64,000 nucleotides of DNA from Styela clava (lineage: Eukaryota > Chordata > Ascidiacea > Stolidobranchia > Styelidae), in the NCBI RefSeq assembly GCF_964204865.1, contig NC_135250.1:25783395-25847394 (forward strand), written 5' to 3'. Within the stretch, counting starts at the first letter, position 1. Every line of letters starts with the position of its first letter. The notes beneath the pieces are model-generated. The model did not search any database, was not told where the DNA came from, and was given only the letters and a program-made list of their open reading frames with translations. The translations under genes were made by a program, and so were the position numbers. Below are positions 11,238 to 21,067 of this stretch, one piece after another.

Positions 11238-12247
11238 AAACAAAGCAATGTTCACTCATATGGAACACGGTCCTCTATTAGCAGTTCTTATTATGTAAAT
11301 CGTTTTAGCACCAAACTCTCCCAAAACTCAATCAAGTTTGTTGGTGTTAAATTGTGGAATAATCTCCCCAATAGCATTCGGACCAGTACTTATAACTTGT
11401 ATAAACATGCACTGAAGAGCCTATACCAAGATGCTTATAAGACTAGTTGCATTTAGTCTGGAAATATTATATTTGTATATGTACCGTACCTATCCTTGTG
11501 GTGCTGCTTTTCCCATCCATGTTCGTCAAGTTGTGTGCTCGCTGTGTACTGTTCTTGTTTTAATATTTTTCGCCCAACCTATATGCCACGAATACTGCAG
11601 AACCCATAATTATTCTGCACTACTCTAATAGCCACTAACAATCGCTTTCAACATGAAAATCCGTTAAATACGGTATCGATTCTCGCAGCCAAAAGCCCGT
11701 TGCTGGGCACGCCATATTGGTTTACTGTGTATGCTTAGTCAGCATTAATTCTCAATTCTTTGTTGTCATTGAGGCATATCCTTCTTACAGATGTCGCTGT
11801 TGAGTCATATAATACGATGTAATCATTGTAGTATCTCGGTGTTAATTTCGATTTTATTTTGTTCTTACTTTGTATGATTGAGTTTAATTAGGTAAATATC
11901 TAATACTCCATAGTTATTATGACATTCTGTATTTTATTTTTCAAACTTTGTTGTTCCTTTTTGTGATTGAGTCTAATTAAGTGAATGTTTAGGTGAATTT
12001 TCGTGGTCATTATGGCATTCTTTTTGTTGTCCCTTTTATAAATATTGAGTTGTTCGGTTGCTATATTTGCTGCTTCAATGCAGCTACAAGGTGTCGCTGA
12101 CTGGATGACTCTTTGAGTCTTTCGCGATCCCTCGTCTATTGCAACAAGCCGATATCCGTCTTCGTAATTTGTTATATGCCTTTTTTTATTTTTCATATCG
12201 TATATTGGTTTTGCATGACGAAAATAAAATCTGAATCTGAATGTCTA

Positions 12248-14306
12248 TGTTGTCGAATACATGGCTATATCCTGGTCTGATTTACAAAGTATAAGGAAGT
12301 TTCATGCCTTAGTGTCAATGTGACTTATATTTATTCATTTCACTGTTGTATGTTCATGAAATTTATTATTTGTCGAACTGGACTTGTGGCTCAGTACATC
12401 AGCAACTCGTGACTAGTGACGCGGGATGCGATGACTCGACTTGACCTGGGACTCTAACTATAAAATTTGCTGCCGCGTGGATTTGTCTCGGGTCTCGGAT
12501 AACATGCGACTAGATTTTACTCGCACACGATGTTCTACCAACACTGGGTAATCAATCATTAGGATCGGGAGTTTTTTGACAAGGAAGGATGATATTACTT
12601 CATTTTGCCTTTCGCGTCCATATTTATGAGCGTTGCTCTCGTTTCTTTTTCATTTGTTAGAATGGTGAGTATAGGCCAAACCTGGAGTGACCGGTAACTG
12701 GACACCATCTCCCTTATCGCTTTAAAATGGTTCGTTACTTATCCGATCTGGGTTCGTTAAATGTTTGGGAGCTTCAATCCGTTCTTTTGGCATGGCATAG
12801 GTCTTTTATTGAGTGAGATTTATTTATTGAGTTAAATCATTGTGAAATTATTCGATTACTTGCAAAAATGTGAATCTAATGAATTGGTAACTACTACCCT
12901 GGATTTGTGCTTTACAGTGGATGCTTCCCCGAACTTTGACCCCAAGACAATTCTCCGGATACTTTACTATTGCAAAAAATGTTAGACTTATTTTGAGAGC
13001 GCGTTTGCGAGTTGGCGCTCATAAACTGGCTTACATGTTAAAACTATCATTTTGACGTGCCGCCTACAAGTATTGATAGCTAAGTTTATGCTAGTCTATC
13101 GCAGCATCCGGATAATGCGGGAGAAATTTTTGAATATATATATATTACAACTATACTAAAGCTCCTCGGAAGACATAATGGCAATTTAGTTATTTGATTC
13201 ACAACTATATTTTGAGAACAAAACTGAAATTAGCCGACAGAACCATGAAAACAAGGCAATGCTTAAATATCTGTTTGAACGAAAGAAGTGTCTGAGAGGC
13301 TGCACAAATTGAAATTATCACGTCATTGTATCACGTATTGCTGATTGGTCATTTTCACAGAAATAAACTATGAAAAACATCCACTATTGAGCGTTTGCTC
13401 ATTTTGAAGAGGAATCTGAATCCGGTACGAACACTACTTGAAAAGGGAGATGCAACAGCAGCCAAACCAGGGAGGATGTTTTGGGGTGGGGTTGGAAATA
13501 CAAACATATTACTGTGGATTCGGCGTAGTTTTAATGATACTGTTTTGGTATTTAGTGTTATTGCAATACATAATTGTGGACACATTATAAAATATTCGAA
13601 ATATGCACAAAAGCCAGAGAGCACAGTGCCCGCGTAACACTAGTTATAGATAAGAATCCTTTATAGATTGAACAAACGGTGGAATCATAATTATTGTGTG
13701 TAGTGATGGAGGAATAAAAATCCGAAGTAGGAAAAGGGAGGTATTTATTGAAAAATGTTGGGAACCACCGGACTATAGTTTAGTAAAATTGATGGCGCGG
13801 AATAATTTCCAACATATTTCCTTGAACTCAATTTACAAATATAACACCGCTGTACAGTTCGTGTATACAGGTGGAAGTAGATTTATTCTATAAATATTCA
13901 ATAATGATAAAAAACACCAATATGGGCCTTTCCAGTTTATTGTGAACGATTCAACTTTATTTTAATTCTACCAATGTATGAGCCGTTTACGTCAGTCAAT
14001 ACAATGTAGTGGAACTAGCCTTCCAAAAGTATTCTGCTACTCCCCATTGCATTTCCTTAGTGAGGCTTTACTTCGTGGTCTATTTATACGCGGGAACATT
14101 TAAAATGTACAATATTGTATTGTAGCATCTGGCTGTTTTCACATTCACATGTGGATAATACCCATTGAAAAGTCATTTAGGATAAACTACTATCGATTGA
14201 TTCCAACACAAATTTCTAGATTAGAGCAAATATTACATTTTTGCAATCCTTTAATCTGAGAATACTACCCCATGACTACTATCAATTGATTTTACATCGA
14301 ATTTTT
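12248..14306. other. Non-coding part of segmental duplication copy A
   Basis: It aligns with about 22035-24049 in copy B. I see no conserved reading frame: small frames present in one copy are broken in the other. It probably represents 3' flank between the convergent peptide and receptor genes. Confidence 0.5.
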
Positions 14307-14542
14307 GGTACTCCCGAAGTATGTAAACCAAGATGGCTGACACCGGAACGTAGTATATGCGTATTGCGTACCAGGTTAGGATTAGGCAATAATTTTATTC
14401 TAATTTTAGTTCTATTACAAGTTCGGGGACTAGCCAAGTGACTCCCGTAGTATTTGTACCTGAAATTATGACCTAATCCTAACCTGGTACACATACTACG
14501 TTTCGATGTCCGCCACCTTGGTTCACATACTACGGGAGTACC
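14307..14542. mobile_element. MITE, GGTACTCCC...GGGAGTACC family, copy A
   Basis: The ends GGTACTCCCGAAGTATG and CATACTACGGGAGTACC are inverted repeats. The interior carries the family core (ggcaataattttattctaattttagttc; aacctggtacacatactacg). Five further copies lie at 24050, 31743, 33219, 33925 and 44600. Target duplications at other copies are 8 bp, suggesting a hAT-driven element. Confidence 0.75.
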
Positions 14543-15130
14543 GAGTAATTTGTTCAAGGCAACGTCATTGTCACTCATTCGAATGGAAAGGTAGTTTTAA
14601 ATTGATTTTTTTTAATATTTGCCTAAAGCAAAGTCATGCTCACTCAGAGTAAATGAAACATAGTTGAGAGCAAATTTACATTTTCACAATACTGTAAATT
14701 GACAAAAATATCAAATCAAAGTTCGTCATGAAATAGACTAACATCCAGATTTCAATTTTTTTTTAAACTTTTCCAAAGTAAACTTATGCTCAATCATTTA
14801 TAAACAAAGATAGACGAGGACAACTTTTACGTATGTACATTTTCACAATATCATAATCTGAAAATAATACCAACTGAAAGTCATTTAGATATAGAATACT
14901 TTTATTGATTGAACTCAACTCAAATTTGCTTTAAAATTAACTAGGGAAAAGGATTGCTTACTTATTTTAAAAGAAACATAGGCGAGAGTAAAGTCGCGAG
15001 AATAAAATACCAATGCGAGAGCAATCGAAACGATATATAATTCGGAATACTCCCAGTTGTATTTTATTTTTGTTTTAAATATTAGTATATTGTTTATATA
15101 AAATCGAATCAATCTTAAAATTATTTAATT

Positions 15131-17234
15131 TTACATCCCATTAACGCTTCCATCACGTGGACTAATAACGTAGTCATTTTTTCTAGCCCGTTTTTGTGAC
15201 GTATTGTCTTTGACGTCTTTTGGTCTCTCAGTTCCCATGGCGTCAGTTTCTTCTTCCTCATCAAATTCAATACATTCGTAATCATGCAACTTCTTTGTTA
15301 CGTCATGTTCCACTAAATGTTGATGACGTAATTGATGTAGTGACGTCATCGTTCCTGGGTATTTTGCTCTATTCTTGGTAGAATATGGCCCCACAAACTG
15401 ATCGCACAAATGGTCGTAATCGTCCTCGTTTGAAACCGAAGTCTCTGGTTCGCTTGCTTGATGTGACTCCTCCATACCTATGGTGTTGTAAAAAGGTTGA
15501 TTTGCGCTCGCCAGCGCTGTACGTCATTCATTACTTCTTATGTTTTTTCCACATGAGCCAAGATGGGAACGTAGGCTACTTTCTATCGATGTAGCTGATT
15601 TTGGTCCAATTTGTTCATCTTCATCAGCTGAACGATGGACGCAAGCATTTGTTGTGACCGCGTACAACACATTATCGACCATTTTTACTTCGATATTTTT
15701 TCTCATCCTCACTAAGCGAAGGTTTACTTCGTAATCGCGTCATTCGAATTCCTTCCCGCTCTTTTTCCGCTTGAATGCGTTTGAATGTTTTCTTTTCGCC
15801 GAGGTGACCACGAGGAGCGTTTTGGTCAGATGAGTCAACTCCAGAATCAAAGCACCGTGTAACTCTCCAATATTCATTTTCTGCTGCAGAATCTCCGTTG
15901 AAATTTTCGCAGCACGTGCTTGCATCGCAGTCATGTACGCAATAGGCATCACTTGCTGGGTCGTTCCTGAAAGTAGTGTAAAAATTATCAAGTTAGGTAC
16001 GTAGAGGATTTTCACTATTATATACTGTCATACAATTCGGTGTTGCGGACTAATTTTATCCCAATAGCAAGTTATTTGTTTTAACGGCAAAGTATCGTAT
16101 TTCACAGACCATGGCCATAAGGCGCACCAGGCTATTAGGCGCACCGGGTTATAAGGTGGTATATATATGATCGATTTCAAGATAGAAAAAAGAACTTGAA
16201 GCGCTGCTTATGGTCCGTGAAATGCGGTATACCAAAAATTTCTGATCTTAGACTATCATTTAGCCCGTGTATAGCTAAAGCTGTTTGGAATTATGTACAC
16301 CTGGGTAAACAAAATTAAAGAAAAATTTGTATCTGGAAGAAAGATCGATTGAGTACTTTGTATGTGGCGTTTTGTTGCGTGTTCAAGGATTTATTCGGAT
16401 ATATAAATTTTAATGTTGATGTCTTCACATACCTTGAAGTTAAAACTTTATTTGTTCCTGGACCGCAAACGCGCTTTTGTCTCATCTGCCAGTTTGTTCC
16501 GCTTTCACTTCCTGTTCCGCGAGGGCGACATGTGACCCTTCCACTGACGCTTACAGCGCGTGGTTGAGATTTCGTATTGAAGTTGCTGTGGTCGCTTTCC
16601 ATCGGATTAAGACTTGCGCTCTGGCCCGTTCCACGTTTGAACACGGAGCCATCATTACCCATTGGGTGAGGCGATTGGTTCAAAGGAATGGGGGGTAACG
16701 GCTGGAGGGAACATGAATTTGGGGGCACGCTGGTAGGTGGGGTCGATGACGTCGACAGAAGTGAAGAAGCCGACGGTTCCCTTGATCCCATACTAGTAGC
16801 AACCACTGATCTACTTCCAAGTTCTCGCATTTGTATTCTTGTCCGCGGAGAGTTCTGGTGAATGTGATTTGAAGTATGTCCTACTCCATTAAGATTGGTG
16901 GCCAGAATATGCGGATGCTGCTTGTTTTTCCCTTTTGCACCGTGACCTACAGGACTGGTCATGCTTTTACAGCTACCCCTGCTACTTAACGCGTCACAGG
17001 TAAGTTCAACGCCGTTGAGTGTAGTCTCGCTTCTACCGAACGTTCCTGAACCATGTCTTAGTCCAAGTACATGTGAAAATCCTTGAACTAAACCGCTTGG
17101 TATGGATCCCATTGTACCAGCGGAGAACGATGGCGATGTGACGTCATAGCGAGTCCGTCTGTTTTTTTGCATCATTCGTATTCCGCAAATGCCAATGAGA
17201 ACGATTAGCAGTAGCACAATGAAGACGAGAAGTC
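15131..17234 (-). pseudogene. Orphan 3' end of the TSP1 receptor gene (duplicate), frameshifted
   Basis: Two exons homologous to the last two of the intact receptor: 17234-16433 (802 nt, same length as in copy B, open) and 15966-15131 (836 nt, one base longer). The first encodes half the membrane helix (LLVFIVLLLIVLIGICGI) and the proximal tail. In the last exon a run of six A replaces GGAAAA of copy B, adding one base. The frame then ends at 15672-15674. Independently, GAATGA replaces GAAGGA, a nonsense change ending at 15524 in the shifted frame. No signal-peptide or extracellular exons exist upstream: past 17498 the duplication ends and copy B begins. It is therefore a pseudogene fragment unless transcribed from another promoter. 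Confidence 0.85.
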
Positions 17235-17498
17235 CTGGAATAAATTCTTTGATATATTATTACTCAATTCGCGAATTTTAGAAATATACATACACATCGA
17301 TATACATAGTCAGTTAATTCCTCGATATAATTCAATTACAGTTAATTTACCCACAAAATTCAACTTTCCTATATTTTAATAACCTTATTAGCAATAGAAA
17401 ACTAGTACAACATGCTCCGCCCTCATTTGTTTGTGATAGACCCTGGTACCGCATCTTGTAATTTCTACCAAAGGAAGGTGAAGTAGTATCCCCAAAAT

Positions 17499-17705
17499 AC
17501 CCCCAATAAATACTATAAAATGAGGCCCGACCAATTGTATTAATGCAGCCGCAATTGCCCCATTACCAGTATTATAACCCCATTGCTGGCGGACTGCCGC
17601 ATACTTCGATACTTGTCAAACGATGGGAGAACGCCCGAAAAGAAACATAACCCGCGTCTTTTCGGGAATTGTGCATACGAAAATACGCGGAATTTGAGAT
17701 TAGGT
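17499..17705. other. Junction sequence between duplication copies A and B
   Basis: 207 bases that match neither the sequence after copy B nor that before copy A. They probably record filler DNA or a later insertion at the junction. No coding or structural signal is seen. Confidence 0.6.
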
Positions 17706-18259
17706 ACACCTTCACGGGCCCCAAAATGCTAAAAGTTTGAGAAGCCTCAATATAAAATTTTCAACGACTACATTGTTGGTATAGTAACTTGATATTAATT
17801 CAAATTTGAAATTGTTCGTTAGGGCATCGAATTCCGCGCGAAAATATGCATCGAATTCCGCGCCAAAATATACATCGAGTTTCAAACGCGAAAGATTCCT
17901 TCCTGTAGGATATATATACAGAGTCAGGAAAGTAACATAATAGATAATTATTTATTAGTTTTTACAACAGCGAATAACACTACTAAAATATTCCACAAAA
18001 TAAGTGATATATTAGTGTAACTCATAATTCATTTTCATTAATGAGAGCATTTATGAAATGCTTTGCGCGATGCATTTCATACGAATGATTGGCCCATGTT
18101 GAAAATGAACATCAATTACCAAGTTATGCATGTTAAATTACTGATTATTTTTAAAAGGGTCTCATAATCGACGCGTTTGGCGTTCAAACATTGGAAAAAC
18201 ATTCGAAACGAAATCTTTCCTTTTCCGATTGTAAACTACCAAAATATTATTTGAAAGCG

Positions 18260-18798
18260 ATGTTTCAACTTTATTATGCCATTGTCTTGGAAATCTTCCT
18301 CGCTACAACAGAAACTGTTGCTGCCGACCTCCAATACCTCTTGTCGTCAAAATTCGCCAACGATGTCAATAATAAGGTAAGTCTAGTTATTGTAAATGCT
18401 TACAAATCGGCACAGTAAAAGCAAAATAGCTTTTTAGAGAAGAACTTCTTTGATCTTTCGTTATTAATGTTGGATCAGGGGACACCTTTAGCTTTGTGTT
18501 TCAATGCTGTGTCTGTTTAAGTTTTGATTTTAGGGGATGCCTTGTGTCTACTTTTAGGTTTGGTCTTTAGATCTGAAAATTACAAAATACATCTTCTCAA
18601 AACTTCAAAATTTTACATGATCTAATTTTGCTCAACCTCCGAAATAACATTCCTAAATTATCGCCCAACAAAAATAATTTTAACTGAGAGCCCATTACTC
18701 CATCAACGAAATTATTTTCACAACAGGAACTCGAAGATGAAGACGCTTCTATTTATTTTCTTTCTGTTCCTGGCAACTTTCCGATCTGCTACTGCTAG
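18260..18798 (+). CDS. Candidate overlapping small secreted peptide or upstream ORF, copy B (62 codons)
   Basis: Exon 18260-18376 (39 codons, signal-peptide-like MFQLYYAIVLEIFLATT) ends at AAG|GTAAGT in phase 0. The acceptor at 18725-18726 (cacaacag) leads into exon 18727, where the same frame stays open for 23 codons (ELEDEDASIYF ... ICYC) and stops at 18796-18798. This second part overlaps, in another frame, the signal peptide of the main protein starting at 18737. It may be an upstream ORF repressing the main one, a second product of the same mRNA, or chance. Copy A carries a deletion that closes it early. Confidence 0.4.
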
Positions 18799-20822
18799 AT
18801 GCTCGTGAGTACATAAATAGGATTCAAACTGTATATTTATTCCGGGGGAGATCCAATATGACGCCTTGCTCATTATGACGAACCACGGCATTTCGTCCGG
18901 TTACCAGTCCATGCCGGTTATGGGATTAGTTAGCCAGTTATTTTGTTTTAGATGCATAGACTTGCTGGTGGATGAACGGTGACCGTACATTTGAACCCAT
19001 GTACATTTGAACCTATGCGTATATCAACGGGTTCAATCTATATGCGGGTGCTAAAACCCATGGGTTAGGGTTAGTATGGGTTTAACTATCCGTGAAACAA
19101 AAAAAAATCCATAGGTGCAATAGCATACAGGTGCAATTGTCATGGGTTCAAATGTACGTGGGTTCAAATGTAATGGAACCGGATAAACCACCTTACGGTG
19201 GGGTGAGAAGTGCAGCAGTCTACTTGCACATGATTATTCTTCGCGGGATTCGAACCTGCGAACCCACGAATGATAATGGTTGGAACAACGTATTACTAAC
19301 CCCTGGCACGATGCGCCACACCGATCTGATTAAAATACGTTAAATAAACTTTTATCAGTGCTCTTTTACATTTTTGGTTAAGATTTCTAGCTGTGAGTGA
19401 ATTTATATATTAACTGTAAATCTTAACAAAACTGAATATTAAAAAAAATTATACAGTAACTGGATGGTTTTTAAAATTTTATAGGGTTTTACAGTTGCAG
19501 CTTTTTTATATTGTTTTGACAAACTTTTGAAATTGTAACGTTTCTTCTAATTCTTTTTTTAGGAGTTATGACTGCAAGGAAAAGTCCGTTGAAATAATTG
19601 GTAAGACAATAATTAGACACACGATTATATATATTTCGCGGCTGTTACGTTCAGTGGTTTCAAGCCTGGCGGAATACGACAATATAAAGACTTATCGATA
19701 TAAATAGAACTTTCATGGCACTCTACATGACACTATTTCTTTTCATTAGATAATATTATTTTCCTATCCAAACTGGACTTACATATGATATCGTTAAGAT
19801 GCCTTGTCGAACAGGGCTTCAAATGATCTTGTGGCTAATTATTTTTCAATTTGTGGCTTGTTTAAAATGACTATCATAACATTACCTACTGGTTATGAGT
19901 GAGACTAACCTTCATATTCTCAATATGATATGATGATATGATGTTTTCAAAATGGGACACCAAAATTATACCGTACCGTCCAGCAAACAGGTCGCAGTTA
20001 TTACCATTTCATGGCAGCTCCCGCCACGAACGAACCGCGCGTCTCTTTCCATGGTTTCATGGCGCTATTATCGGTATATTCACAAAGTCATGTACCAGAT
20101 TTTAGTTTATCATGCGGAATTATATCTACTTAACCTGAAACTTAACCCCAAATCTATCAAAACTGTATCCACAAGGAAAATGTTCCAATTTACCCAACAT
20201 TTGTCATCATCAGGCAGCCCTGGCATTACAGCCAACATGCCTTGGTTTGTGGCAGCAAAATTCTACCATTCTGCCATTGGTTTTCAATTTGCTGCTGTGA
20301 TCCCCGTCTCGCGCCATTGGTTTGTGGCAGCTAAGAAGTCAGCCCGCATGGTTTGACCAAAGCGGCCGTGGTTTGGAAATCCCGCCACGGTTTTGCGGCA
20401 GCTTCAGACGTCACAAAATACTTAAAACTGCGCTTTTACAAACCGAATACTCAACAGAACTTCACGCTTCATTTATTTATCAAAGGCGATGCCAGTTTTA
20501 ATAAAAACAATGCAAGCGGTTTTGACTCATGTTATAAAAAAACATCATTTCTAGTATTTTAAATTAGTATTTTCTAGTATTTTAAAATAGTATTCCAATA
20601 ATTTCAGAGCCTCGTGAAGAAGATGCAAACGTTATCGAAGTCCCGAAATTTGAAGAAAACGTTCAATCTATCCCACAATTTCCTCTGGATGATGACGCTT
20701 TTATACAACATCCCAGGCAAAAATTCATATTGAAACCAAAACTTAAGAATAATCTTGACGACCGCGTTATACTGGCAATTCCTGAATTTGGAATAGAAGA
20801 TTTTGATTATAACTTTAATTAA
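18737..20822 (+). CDS. Small secreted protein, copy B (106 aa, 3 exons)
   Basis: Exons 18737-18804, 19563-19600 and 20608-20822 (68+38+215 = 321 nt), same phases as copy A. Signal peptide MKTLLFIFFLFLATFRSATA, then RCSSYDCKEKS: one codon shorter than copy A in exon 2, an in-frame difference. The last exon is nearly identical (SIPQFPLDDD, KPKLKNNLDD, a single E to G change near FGIEDFDYNFN). All splice sites are kept. Retention of frame through indels in both copies argues for selection. The family is not recognised; the protein should be secreted, with one possible disulfide. Confidence 0.77.
18836..19330 (-). mobile_element. tRNA-derived SINE, copy B, interrupted by a 207-bp insertion
   Basis: Same SINE as 5118-5400, inherited through the duplication, with the B box complement gggattcgaacc near 19248. 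It is split by the private insertion 18974-19180. Confidence 0.7.
18974..19180. mobile_element. 207-bp private insertion with GTTCAAATGTA repeats, GGAT target duplication
   Basis: Absent from copy A, where ggtggataaacc is continuous. It is flanked by GGAT at 18970-18973 and 19181-19184. Repeats such as acatttgaacccatg at the left and catgggttcaaatgta at the right form inverted ends. It postdates the segmental duplication. Confidence 0.72.
19968..20440. repeat. Dispersed CCATGG-rich repeat, copy 2
   Basis: Duplicate of 6096-6535 inside intron 2 of peptide gene copy B, with small indels. Confidence 0.6.
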
Positions 20823-21061
20823 ATTTTGAAAATATTTATTGATAGTTATTGCAGGAAAAATCATTTTGGAATCTCGCGAAATAGTTGATGAACGGAATGT
20901 GTAGACTTTCTGGTTTTAATGATTTACATGTTTAGTTTATTGGGGTAAATTTTCATCTGATTTATGTTGATTTTATTGAACTAAACTTTACTATTATTTC
21001 GTTTTGTATTTTTGTGTTCTATGTAGTGACTTTTCCATGTTCTGAGTTTCTTTTTTTATGA

Positions 21062-21067
21062 AATAAA
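21062..21067 (+). terminator. Polyadenylation signal of peptide gene copy B
   Basis: AATAAA, in the same position relative to the stop as in copy A. Confidence 0.6.

Larger units (their letters stand above)
7984..12240 (+). mobile_element. Non-LTR retrotransposon (LINE, CR1/L2-like), degenerate, target duplication ATGTCTA
   Basis: It is flanked by ATGTCTA at 7977-7983 and 12241-12247, and copy B carries the uninterrupted site near 22030. It contains a coiled-coil ORF1 relic, part of an apurinic endonuclease and a reverse transcriptase, then about 800 bases of 3' UTR ending in a short ATCTGAATCTGA tail. Stops, frameshifts and internal deletions show it is dead. The RT words GVPQGSCLGPLLF and FADD place it in the non-LTR class; the closer clade (CR1/L2/Jockey group) is a judgement from motif style. 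Confidence 0.9.
4042..17498. repeat. Segmental tandem duplication, copy A (13.5 kb)
   Basis: This block is colinear with 17706-27470. It carries the peptide gene copy A and the last two exons of the TSP1 receptor, here a pseudogene. It is longer than copy B mainly because of the LINE insertion at 7984-12240. Homology begins at acaccttcacgggcccc and ends at tccccaaaat. Coding parts look roughly 95 percent identical by eye; introns and flanks differ by many small indels and by private insertions. Confidence 0.93.

Noticed and set aside
12361-12440. tRNA-like phrase gtggctcagtacatcagcaactcgtg
   Set aside because: No B box at the right distance and no cloverleaf could be drawn.
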